From Butyricicoccus sp. OM04-18BH (GTDB lineage: Bacteria > Bacillota > Clostridia > Oscillospirales > Butyricicoccaceae), in NCBI RefSeq assembly GCF_003481705.1, contig NZ_QULN01000002.1:1-64000 (forward strand): 64,000 nt of DNA, written 5' to 3'. The notes beneath the pieces were generated by a model. It was not told the origin of the DNA, searched no databases, and was given only the letters and a program-made list of their open reading frames with translations. The position numbers were made by a program, and so were the translations under genes. Positions 26,508-34,548 of this stretch are shown piece after piece; the first letter of the stretch is position 1, and every line of letters starts with the position of its first letter.

Positions 26508-27422
26508 TTACGAGAGCAGCCGTTCCGCAAAGAGCATGACGAGCGGGAGCGTTGCGACCGAGAGAAAGGTGGAGAGGCAGACGTAGGAGACTGCCCGGCG
26601 GTAGTCCTGATCGAACTTCTGCGCGAAGATGGCGGTGCTGCTTGCGATCGGTGTCGCGGCCGCGATGAGCGTGATGAGCGTAATCTCGCCGCGTGCGAAG
26701 GGGAACGGCAGGAACACGAGTATCGTGACCGCCGGAACGACGAGCAGACGCAGTGCGGAGAAGAGATACAGCCGTGCATCAGCGAACAGACCGCGCAGCT
26801 GCACCTTGGAGAGATAGTAGCCGAGGATGATCATGGCGAGCACGGTGTTGCCGTCCGCGATGTAGCCGATGGTACCGGTAACGACCGTCGGGAGCGTCGG
26901 CTGGAGCACGAAAAGCGCGATGCCGATGACCATGGAGATAAAGACCGGATTGACGAAAACCATTCTGAGATTCATGGTCTCCTTTTTACCGGAAATGATG
27001 ACGATGCCGTAGGTCCACTGCAAAAGGTTTGCGAACGTGCTGAAGGAGACCACATAGAACGCTGCTTCCGGCCCGAATACGGCGGTAACGAGCGGAATGC
27101 CGATAAAGCCTGCATTGCCGAAGGCGACAGCGAAGTTTTCGATCCGGTGACGGGTGCCGCAGGTCAGATACGCGACTGCGATGGACGCCGCGAAGGCAAT
27201 GACCGCGATCAGAGCGGAAAGACCCATCGCGCGCAGCTTTTCCGTGCTGAATTCAGACATATAGCTGCGCAGAATGACGCACGGGATGACCGCATACAGC
27301 AGCACATTGGAAAGATCACGGCTGCCCTGTTCGGTGATCATGCCGCGGCGAGAGAGGAGCAGGCCGAGCAGCATGAGCGCAAACATGATGATGGTCTGCT
27401 GAAGAAGAATTTGAGTGATCAT
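26508..27422 (-). CDS. AEC-family transporter (auxin efflux carrier-like)
   Basis: A 304-aa integral membrane protein with about ten hydrophobic segments in two five-helix halves (first half about 1-140, second about 170-304), fitting the AEC/malate permease family. FGNAGFIGIPLV is the family's Asn-containing broken-helix motif. Start is the ATG at 27422. Transcribed away from the LysR gene 45 bp off, so the regulator may control it. Substrate unknown; organic acids are usual. Confidence 0.87.
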   Translation of the reverse strand: MITQILLQQTIIMFALMLLGLLLSRRGMITEQGSRDLSNVLLYAVIPCVILRSYMSEFSTEKLRAMGLSALIAVIAFAASIAVAYLTCGTRHRIENFAVAFGNAGFIGIPLVTAVFGPEAAFYVVSFSTFANLLQWTYGIVIISGKKETMNLRMVFVNPVFISMVIGIALFVLQPTLPTVVTGTIGYIADGNTVLAMIILGYYLSKVQLRGLFADARLYLFSALRLLVVPAVTILVFLPFPFARGEITLITLIAAATPIASSTAIFAQKFDQDYRRAVSYVCLSTFLSVATLPLVMLFAERLLS

Positions 27423-27466
27423 AAGTATAAAAATCCTGTCAGTATGATAAAATGGGAGGAAAATGC

Positions 27467-28321
27467 GTGGAAATTTACCAGCTTCGGCAGTTTGCAGCGG
27501 TCGCAAAGACCGAAAATATGACGCGCGCCGCACAGAGCCTCAGCATGGCGCAGCCGGCAGTATCCAAGACGATACGAAATCTGGAGAGCGAGCTGGGTGC
27601 GGAGCTGTTCGAACGGACGGGAAAAGGACTCAGACGCACCGAACAGGGAGATATCCTGCTGCGGTACGCCCGAGCCATTCTGAATGCGGAGCTGGACGCG
27701 CGGCGCGAGATCGAGGAGAGCCTGCACCGCGCCGGCGGTCTGTGCATCTGCGCACTGTCCTGCGTCGAGCGGCTGAGCGACATTCTGGCCGGATTCGCGG
27801 CCGAGTACGGCAACGCGGATTTCCGCATCGGCAGCACGCCCGAGGGCAGCGACCTGCTGCTCGACTGCGCCGTCTCCCGGGACGAGGTCCCGGCGGGCGC
27901 CGAGGTGCTGTTCGACGAGGAAATCTGCATCGCGGTCCCGGACGGGCATCGCTTTGCGGACTGCGGCGCGGTCTCGCTGACCGAGCTTGCGGATGACCCG
28001 TTTATCGCGCTAAGCGGTTCGGAGTCCTTTCAGCAGGTTTCCGAGCATATTTTCCGCTCCGCAGGAATCGCCATGCACGCGGCGATCGAGTGCGACAGTC
28101 TGGCGCTCCAAAGCCGCCTGCTGTCCTGCGGCATGGGTATCGCGCTTGCCGCGGCCGGAGAGTGGAGACAGCTGTGCGAGGAGGGCAGCGTACATCTGCT
28201 GCACATCCGCGACGCCGAATGCCGGCGCTACATCTATGTGCAGCAGCTCAGCCGCTTTGAAACGCATTCCATGCGTGCCTTCCGCGCGTTTCTGCGCCGG
28301 TATTTTTCCAAAATCGGTTAA
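27467..28321 (+). CDS. LysR-family transcriptional regulator
   Basis: A 284-aa protein with an N-terminal HTH (residues about 3-62, TRAAQSLSMAQPAVSKTIRN) and a periplasmic-binding-like effector domain. GTG start at 27467 follows a strong gggaggaa. Divergent from the AEC carrier, the usual arrangement for LysR and its target. The stop overlaps the convergent dehydrogenase stop by 4 nt. Confidence 0.92.
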   Translation: MEIYQLRQFAAVAKTENMTRAAQSLSMAQPAVSKTIRNLESELGAELFERTGKGLRRTEQGDILLRYARAILNAELDARREIEESLHRAGGLCICALSCVERLSDILAGFAAEYGNADFRIGSTPEGSDLLLDCAVSRDEVPAGAEVLFDEEICIAVPDGHRFADCGAVSLTELADDPFIALSGSESFQQVSEHIFRSAGIAMHAAIECDSLALQSRLLSCGMGIALAAAGEWRQLCEEGSVHLLHIRDAECRRYIYVQQLSRFETHSMRAFRAFLRRYFSKIG

Positions 28322-29313
28322 GCGTGCACCTCAAGCGGCACGTTCTCGCCTGCATCAAACTGGTGCAGGCTTTCGAGCGAGCACTGTACCATGTCGAACA
28401 CTGCCTGGTCGGTGAAAAACGCAACGTGCGGCGTGACGATGGTGTTCTGGAAGGATTTGAGAATGATATAGTCGTGGTTGGTGACATGGCTGTTGTAGCT
28501 GTGATCCACGCGGATGACGTCATCCTCGCCCTCGAAGCAGTCCACACCGACCGAGCCGATGCGGCCGGATTCGATTCCTTCGATCAGAGCGCGGGTGTCG
28601 ATGAGCGCGCCGCGCGCGCAGTTGATGATAACAACGCCGGGCTTCATCTTTCTGATGGACTCGGCGTTGATCATATGGAACGTCTCGTCGTTCAGAAAGG
28701 TATGCAGCGTAACGATGTCGGACTGTGCATAGAGCGAGTCGAGCGAAACGTATTCCACACCCATTTTCTTCATTTCCTCGGACGGATACGGATCGTGCGC
28801 GACGATATGGCAGCCGAAGCCGGAGAGGTTCTGGATGACGGCCTTGCCGATGCGGCCGGTGCCGATGACGCCGACGGTGAGGTTCTGCATCTCCATGCCG
28901 CGCGCCGAGCCGGCCGCGCCGAGCGAATTATCCGCCGTGTGCGAGCGGAACATGATATAGACCGCCTTACGGATGCACATCAGCATGAGCATGACCGTGT
29001 AGTTCGCGACCGAGTAGGGCGAATAGCCTGCGTGCGACACGCGGATGCCCAGGCGCTTTGCCGCCTCAAGATCTACGTTGTCGTAACCGATGGTGCGCAG
29101 CGCGGCGTAGCGTACACCGTTTTCTGCGAGCTTCTCCAGAACTGGCGCCGGAAGATCGCAGGTGCAGGAAATGCCGTCGAAGCCGCGCGTCAGGCCGGCG
29201 TTGTCGACTGTCAGCGTGCCCGGCTGAAGCTCGAGGTCCATGTTCAGAGACTGACCGAAGTGATCGAAAAACGCGCGTTCGTCCGGACGGGCGTTAAATG
29301 CCATAACTTTCAT
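28318..29313 (-). CDS. D-2-hydroxyacid dehydrogenase (D-lactate dehydrogenase type)
   Basis: A 331-aa NAD-dependent enzyme. Nucleotide motif GVIGTGRIGKAV (about residues 148-159), catalytic Arg in NCARGALIDT, Glu downstream and His in TPHVAFFTD. Closest by architecture to fermentative D-lactate dehydrogenases that reduce pyruvate. It lies 3 bp after the aminotransferase gene on the same strand and is probably co-transcribed; the pair could interconvert amino, keto and hydroxy acids. Confidence 0.9.
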   Translation of the reverse strand: MKVMAFNARPDERAFFDHFGQSLNMDLELQPGTLTVDNAGLTRGFDGISCTCDLPAPVLEKLAENGVRYAALRTIGYDNVDLEAAKRLGIRVSHAGYSPYSVANYTVMLMLMCIRKAVYIMFRSHTADNSLGAAGSARGMEMQNLTVGVIGTGRIGKAVIQNLSGFGCHIVAHDPYPSEEMKKMGVEYVSLDSLYAQSDIVTLHTFLNDETFHMINAESIRKMKPGVVIINCARGALIDTRALIEGIESGRIGSVGVDCFEGEDDVIRVDHSYNSHVTNHDYIILKSFQNTIVTPHVAFFTDQAVFDMVQCSLESLHQFDAGENVPLEVHA

Positions 29314-29316
29314 GAT

Positions 29317-30513
29317 TTAGTGCTCCTTTACCCATTCATGCGTCAGTCTGCCGAGAATTTCGATGCCCTTTACGATCTGTTCATCGCTCGGGGTGGAATA
29401 GTTCAGACGGAAGGCGTTCGAAATCTGCTTTTCATCTGCGAGGAATGCCGAGCCCGGTACGCACAGCACGCCGCGCTTGATGGCCTCGCGGACAAACGGC
29501 TGCGCGTCCATGCCCTCAGGCAGGAATGCCATGACGAACAGACCGCCCTCCGGCTGCGGGAAGGTGACGGACGGGTGGAACGTGCGGCGCATGGTGTCGA
29601 GCATCAGTCTGCACTTTTCGCGGTAGACGCCGCGCGACTTTTCGAGATGCGAGGCGAAATCATATTTTGTCATGTACTCGTTGCACACATACTGGAACAG
29701 GACGTTGGAGTGCACATCGGTGGTCTGCTTGGCGATGGTCAGCGGCATGGTCAGCGACTTGTCAAAAACGAGGAAGCCGAGGCGGAATGCCGGGGCCATG
29801 ACCTTGGAGAAGCTGCCGGCATACAGGACGCGGCCCTCGGTGTCCATCGACTTGATGGTCGGGACATCCTCGCCGGAGAAGCGCAGCTCGCCGTAGGGAT
29901 TGTCCTCGAGGATGGCGATGTCGTACTTGCAGGCAAGCTCATAGACCTTTTTGCGCTTTTCGAGCGTGGTCGTGATGCCGGAGGGGTTCTGGAAGGACGG
30001 AATGGTATAGAGCAGCTTTGCGTTCGGGTTCGCCTTCAGCGCGGCCTCGAGCGCGTCGATGTCCATGCCGTCCTGCTGCATCGGCACGCCGACGAGCTTC
30101 GCGCCGTAGGAACGGAAGGTATTCAGACAGCCGACAAATGCCGGGTCCTCGGTCAGGATGACGTCGCCCTCGTTGACGAGCACCTTGGTCGTGAGGTCGG
30201 CGCACTGCTGACCGCCGGAGACGATGAACAGCTCGTTTTTCTCGAAATCAAAGCCCTGCGTGCGTGCAAGGTATTCCTTCATGGTATCGCGCAGCGGCGT
30301 ATAGCCCTCAGACAGGCCGTACTGAAGCACGGAGACCGGCGCGTTCTTCATGACGTCGGCCATGATCTCCGCGATCTCGGGAACAGGAAAGGTCTCCGCG
30401 GACGGATTGCCGCCGCCGAACGAGATCATGTTGGGGTCTGCGCCGAGCTTGAACAGCTCGCGGATTGCAGAGCCATGCACGTCGGACATACGATGGGAAA
30501 TGGTGTACTGCAT
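29317..30513 (-). CDS. PLP-dependent aminotransferase, class I/II
   Basis: A 398-aa fold-type I enzyme. PLP lysine in GSFSKVMAPAFRLG, Asp/Tyr pocket in ILEDNPYGELRF, and VSGGQQCADL for phosphate binding. Resembles 2-aminoadipate/aromatic aminotransferases (LysN/AraT-like). ATG at 30513 has a good aggagc site 8 nt upstream. Upstream gene of the dehydrogenase operon. Substrate not determinable from sequence. Confidence 0.9.
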   Translation of the reverse strand: MQYTISHRMSDVHGSAIRELFKLGADPNMISFGGGNPSAETFPVPEIAEIMADVMKNAPVSVLQYGLSEGYTPLRDTMKEYLARTQGFDFEKNELFIVSGGQQCADLTTKVLVNEGDVILTEDPAFVGCLNTFRSYGAKLVGVPMQQDGMDIDALEAALKANPNAKLLYTIPSFQNPSGITTTLEKRKKVYELACKYDIAILEDNPYGELRFSGEDVPTIKSMDTEGRVLYAGSFSKVMAPAFRLGFLVFDKSLTMPLTIAKQTTDVHSNVLFQYVCNEYMTKYDFASHLEKSRGVYREKCRLMLDTMRRTFHPSVTFPQPEGGLFVMAFLPEGMDAQPFVREAIKRGVLCVPGSAFLADEKQISNAFRLNYSTPSDEQIVKGIEILGRLTHEWVKEH

Positions 30514-30681
30514 ATATATCGCTCCTGATAAAAAATTGAATGACAAAAGAAAAGGGCATAGAAACCCCATAGTCGGTGGTTTCAGCCCCTTTGCTGATAC
30601 GATTATTGTAAACCTGCACAAACTTTATGTCAAATATCTGTTGTTTATGACGATATAACGCGAAAGAATAGTGCAGACGGC

Positions 30682-30710
30682 TTGCAGTATCCCGGAAAAC
30701 CTGCGATAAT
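30682..30710 (+). promoter_or_regulatory. Promoter of the TetM-NYN fusion gene
   Basis: TTGCAG and GATAAT separated by 17 bp, giving a start of transcription near 30717 and a leader of about 50 nt. Confidence 0.5.
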
Positions 30711-30768
30711 ATCAATGATACCCTGCGAGCTGTCCTCTGACGGGCACAGTTCGGAACAGAAAGCGAAA

Positions 30769-33342
30769 ATGACTATGAAACATATCTGTATAGGCATAAC
30801 CGCGCACGTCGATGCCGGAAAGACAACGCTCTCCGAGGCGATGCTCTTCCGCGCGGGTGCGCTCAAAAAAATGGGGCGGGTCGATCACCGGGATGCATTT
30901 CTCGACACCTTTGCGCTCGAGCGGGAGCGCGGCATCACGATCTTCTCCAAGCAGGCGGAGTTTTCTCTGCCGCATACGGAGGTGACGCTGCTCGACACGC
31001 CGGGACATGTCGATTTCTCCGCAGAAATGGAGCGTACGCTTCAGGTGCTCGATTACGCGGTGCTCGTCATCAGCGGCACAGACGGCGTGCAGGCGCACAC
31101 GGAGACGCTCTGGCGGCTGCTCGCCCGGCACGGCATCCCGACGTTCCTGTTCGTCAACAAGATGGATCTGGACGGCGCAGAGCGCGTTCTGCTGCTGCGT
31201 GAGCTGAAAACGCGGCTTTCCTCGGGTGTGGTCGATTTCGGCGACGAGGGCATGCTGCACGAGGAGCTGGCAGTCTGCGACGAGACGCTGCTCGAAAGGT
31301 ATTTCGAACAGGGAACAGTCGCAGACGAAGATGTTGTGCGTCTCATTCGTGAGCGCAAGGTCTTTCCGTGCTTTTTCGGCTCGGCGCTCAGGCTGGACGG
31401 CGTGGACGCGCTGCTCGACGCACTCGACCGCCGCACCGTGCAGCCTGAGCCGCAGGCGGACTTCGGTGCTCGTGTGTTCAAGGTCGCGCGCGATGCGCAG
31501 GGAAACCGTCTAACCTACATGAAGATCACCGGCGGTTCGCTTGCGGTCCGCGCGCAGCTTTCGGGCGGAGAGGACGGCGGTTGGCAGGAAAAGGTCAATC
31601 AGCTGCGCGTCTATTCGGGCGAAAAATTTACCGCTGTGGAGCGTGCCGAATCGGGCATGGTGGTCGCGGCGACCGGCCTGACGCATACCGCGCCGGGCAT
31701 GGGACTGGGGGCAGCGGCAGGCGCACTGCCGCCCGTGCTGGAGCCTGTGCTCAGCTACCGCGTCGGTCTGCCGGCCGACTGTGACGCGCACACCATGCTC
31801 CGCAGTCTGCGGCAGCTTGAGGAAGAGGACCCGCTGCTGCGTGTCGTCTGGAACGAACAGCTGGGTGAGATCCACCTGCAGCTGATGGGCGAGGTGCAGC
31901 TCGAGATATTGACCGAGCTGATCGAGTCGCGCTTCGGTGTGCGCGTGACCTTTGACGAGGGCAGCATCGTCTACCGAGAGACTATCGCGGAGCCGGTCAT
32001 CGGCATCGGCCATTTCGAGCCGCTGCGGCATTACGCCGAGGTGCATCTGCTCATGGAGCCGGGCGAGCGGGGGAGCGGCATCACGCTCGGCACGGCCTGC
32101 TCGACCGATGAACTCGACCTTAACTGGCAGCGGCTTATTCTGACGCACCTCGCGGAGAAAGCGCATCTCGGCGTGCTGACCGGCGCGCCGCTGACCGATG
32201 TGCACATCACCCTCATCGCCGGACGCGCCCATGTCAAGCATACCGAAGGCGGCGATTTCCGTGAAGCAACCTACCGCGCTGTGCGCAATGGGCTGATGCA
32301 GGCGCAGAGCATTCTGCTCGAGCCGTATTACGATTTCACGCTTGAACTGCCGGACGAATGCGTCGGCCGTGCAATGAGCGATATTCAGCGCATGGACGGC
32401 ACCTTTGAGCCGCCGCAGCCGCTGCACGGAGGGTCGATGCTGACCGGCAAGGCGCCCGTTGCATCCATGCGAAACTACTGGACTGAGGTCGCCTCCTACA
32501 CCAAGGGACGCGGCAGGCTCTCGTGCACGCCGGGCGGATATGAGGTCTGTCACAACACGGAGGCGGTCGTGACGGCCATTGGCTACGATGCCGAGCGAGA
32601 CACGGAAAATACGGCGGACTCGGTATTCTGTTCACACGGCGCAGGCTATGTCGTGCACTGGGACGAGGTCCGCGCACACGCTCATCTGGACACGAGCTGT
32701 GTGCTTGCGCAGCCGGAAGAGGAGGCGGAGCCGGTATCTGTGCCGCACAGCGGTGTGCGTTCATCGGGATTTGAAAATGACAGCGAGCTTCGGGCGCTGT
32801 TCGAGCGCACCTACGGACCGGTTCGGGATCGCGGCTTTGAAGCCCTGCAGCAAAGCCGGAAAAAGGCGGAGACGCTCGAACAGCTCTATGTGACACGCAT
32901 CCGGCAGGACGATTATCTGCTCGTCGACGGATACAACATCATTTTTGCGTGGGATGAGCTGAAGGCCATCGCGGCGGAGGACGTAAACGCGGCACGCGAG
33001 CGGCTTGTGAACATCATGAGCAACTACCAGGGTGTGCGCAGGTGCCACCTGATCCTCGTATTCGATGCCTACAAGGTCAAGGGCGGCACGGGCTCGGTCG
33101 AAAAACGCCACGGCATCCATATCGTCTACACCAGGGAGGCCGAGACGGCGGATATGTATATCGAGCAGGCGTCCTATGATCTGTCGCGCAGGCATCGCGT
33201 GCGCGTCGCTACCTCGGACGGCATGGAGCAGATGATCATTCTGGGACACGGCGCGGAGCGTATGTCTGCGACCGAGCTGAAATGGGAGGTCGAGCAGGCG
33301 GACGAGCATCTGCGCGGAATTATTCAAAATCTTCAGCCTTGA
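30769..33342 (+). CDS. TetM/EF-G-like GTPase fused to a C-terminal NYN (YacP/Rae1-type) domain
   Basis: An 857-aa translation-factor GTPase. G1 AHVDAGKTTLSEA (about residues 11-23), G3 LDTPGHVDF, G4 NKMDLDGA, then EF-G domains II-V as in ribosomal protection proteins. After about residue 715 comes an NYN ribonuclease-like domain: DDYLLVDGYNIIFAWDEL, LILVFDAYKVKGG and VATSDGMEQMIILG hold the acidic residues of the YacP/Rae1 family. The frame opens earlier (30682), but the promoter and the MTMKH start support 30769 (or 30775). Tetracycline resistance is not implied by sequence alone. Function of the fusion is inferred to be ribosome A-site surveillance. Confidence 0.87.
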   Translation: MTMKHICIGITAHVDAGKTTLSEAMLFRAGALKKMGRVDHRDAFLDTFALERERGITIFSKQAEFSLPHTEVTLLDTPGHVDFSAEMERTLQVLDYAVLVISGTDGVQAHTETLWRLLARHGIPTFLFVNKMDLDGAERVLLLRELKTRLSSGVVDFGDEGMLHEELAVCDETLLERYFEQGTVADEDVVRLIRERKVFPCFFGSALRLDGVDALLDALDRRTVQPEPQADFGARVFKVARDAQGNRLTYMKITGGSLAVRAQLSGGEDGGWQEKVNQLRVYSGEKFTAVERAESGMVVAATGLTHTAPGMGLGAAAGALPPVLEPVLSYRVGLPADCDAHTMLRSLRQLEEEDPLLRVVWNEQLGEIHLQLMGEVQLEILTELIESRFGVRVTFDEGSIVYRETIAEPVIGIGHFEPLRHYAEVHLLMEPGERGSGITLGTACSTDELDLNWQRLILTHLAEKAHLGVLTGAPLTDVHITLIAGRAHVKHTEGGDFREATYRAVRNGLMQAQSILLEPYYDFTLELPDECVGRAMSDIQRMDGTFEPPQPLHGGSMLTGKAPVASMRNYWTEVASYTKGRGRLSCTPGGYEVCHNTEAVVTAIGYDAERDTENTADSVFCSHGAGYVVHWDEVRAHAHLDTSCVLAQPEEEAEPVSVPHSGVRSSGFENDSELRALFERTYGPVRDRGFEALQQSRKKAETLEQLYVTRIRQDDYLLVDGYNIIFAWDELKAIAAEDVNAARERLVNIMSNYQGVRRCHLILVFDAYKVKGGTGSVEKRHGIHIVYTREAETADMYIEQASYDLSRRHRVRVATSDGMEQMIILGHGAERMSATELKWEVEQADEHLRGIIQNLQP

Positions 33343-33406
33343 GCTTGCAGGATGCAGGTATAAACGAATATTTTTTGCAAATTATTAAAATGGAAAACGC
33401 AGGGGG

Positions 33407-33435
33407 TTGAAAACATAGTAAACCTGTGGTATATT
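33407..33435 (+). promoter_or_regulatory. Promoter of the Rrf2-family gene
   Basis: TTGAAA and TATATT with a 17-bp spacer, about 95 bp upstream of the ATG. Confidence 0.55.
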
Positions 33436-33529
33436 AGTGGTAAAGGTGCCGGCAGGGGAGAAAAGCCGACACAGAAAGAAAGGATGGGGCGCGCCTGAAC
33501 GGAAAAAACAGAGGCGTGCCGGATAGATT

Positions 33530-33961
33530 ATGAAAATTTCAACCAAAGGAAGATATGCGCTTCGACTGATGATCGATCTTGCGCAGCACGACGCCGGCGG
33601 CTATATACCGCTTCGCGATATTTCCAGGCGACAGGAGATTTCGGCAAAATATCTGGAGCAGATCGTCGTACAGCTTTCGCGTGCGGGTTTTGTGACCTCG
33701 ACGCGCGGCGCACAGGGCGGCTATCAGCTGGCGCGTCACCCGTCTGAGTATACGGTGGGCGATATTCTGCGCATCACGGAAGGCTCTCTCGCTCCGGTTG
33801 CCTGTCTGGAGCATGAACCGATCGACTGTGCGCGAGCAAATGAGTGTATCACGCTCGATTTCTGGCGCGGACTGTACGATGCGATCAACCAATATGTCGA
33901 CTCGGTAACACTCGAGGAACTGGTCAACAACGAAAAAAATACGTTGAATTTCTCGATTTGA
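33530..33961 (+). CDS. Rrf2-family regulator (IscR/CymR-like)
   Basis: A 143-aa protein with a winged HTH (residues about 1-60, EISAKYLEQIVVQLSRAGFV) and three cysteines spaced C-x7-C-x5-C (ACLEHEPIDCARANEC, about residues 88-103), which fits the Fe-S ligands of IscR-like members. It is monocistronic here, followed by a terminator, and no isc/suf or cysteine genes lie next to it. Confidence 0.92.
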   Translation: MKISTKGRYALRLMIDLAQHDAGGYIPLRDISRRQEISAKYLEQIVVQLSRAGFVTSTRGAQGGYQLARHPSEYTVGDILRITEGSLAPVACLEHEPIDCARANECITLDFWRGLYDAINQYVDSVTLEELVNNEKNTLNFSI

Positions 33962-33967
33962 AAATTT

Positions 33968-34000
33968 CCCCGGAGGCTTCGGCTTCCGGGGATTTTTCTT
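33968..34000 (+). terminator. Terminator of the Rrf2-family gene
   Basis: Stem ccccgga / ttccgggg around ggcttcggc, followed by atttttctt. The tail overlaps the -35 of the next promoter. Confidence 0.8.
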
Positions 34001-34030
34001 GACATACCATTATAGATGTACTATCATCTA
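33999..34030 (+). promoter_or_regulatory. Promoter and probable MarR operator of the MarR-ABC operon
   Basis: TTGACA (33999-34004) and TATCAT (34022-34027) with a 17-bp spacer. A perfect inverted repeat TAGATG-N6-CATCTA (34013-34018 / 34025-34030) straddles the -10 box. An operator there would let the first gene's product repress its own operon. Confidence 0.7.
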
Positions 34031-34071
34031 AATGGTTGATACTACAACTATAACGGAAAGGAGCGGTAACG

Positions 34072-34548
34072 GTGGATCAGAGCCGCAGACAGATCACAAA
34101 AATCGCCCGGGAGGTGAGTAAGTTCACGGTCAGGGAGATGAAGGCGGAGGGGATCGGGACGGCCGAGTTCGATTTCATCCATCTCGTGCGTCATCACCCC
34201 GGCATCACGCAGACGCAGATACGCGATGCACTCAAAATCGACAAAGGCGCAGCGGCGCGGCGCGCAGCAAGTCTGGAAGCAAAGGGATACCTTGTGCGCC
34301 GGGAAAATCCGAACGATCACCGAAGTCAGCTGCTGTACGCGACGGAAAAAGCCGAAGGACTGCGAAATTCCAAGGCGGCCATCGAGCAGACGTTTTATGA
34401 GTGGCTGCTCGATGAACTGTCTGAAAGCGACCGTGACAGCTTCTGCCGCGTTCTGAACGATCTGTATCTGCGCTCGAAAAAGGAGGCGCGCGCAGGCTTT
34501 CCGGAGGTCAGCGCACGGCTGGAGACGGGGGCGGGGCAGGATGAATGA
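34072..34548 (+). CDS. MarR-family transcriptional regulator
   Basis: A 158-aa winged-helix protein; the HTH is HHPGITQTQIRDALKIDKGAAARRAASLEAKGYL (motif split here at residues about 43-76), followed by the wing RRENPNDHRSQLLYAT. GTG start at 34072 follows aaaggagcgg. Overlaps the first ABC gene by 8 nt and is preceded by a palindromic operator candidate, so it probably controls this exporter in response to a ligand. Confidence 0.9.
   Translation: MDQSRRQITKIAREVSKFTVREMKAEGIGTAEFDFIHLVRHHPGITQTQIRDALKIDKGAAARRAASLEAKGYLVRRENPNDHRSQLLYATEKAEGLRNSKAAIEQTFYEWLLDELSESDRDSFCRVLNDLYLRSKKEARAGFPEVSARLETGAGQDE

Noticed and set aside
26472..27521. 349-aa plus-strand open frame opposite the AEC carrier
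   Set aside because: Charge-rich shadow; the minus-strand frame has clear membrane helices and the family motif.
28324..30528. 734-aa open frame on the plus strand
   Set aside because: Antisense shadow of the 2-hydroxyacid dehydrogenase and aminotransferase genes, both of which show clear catalytic motifs.
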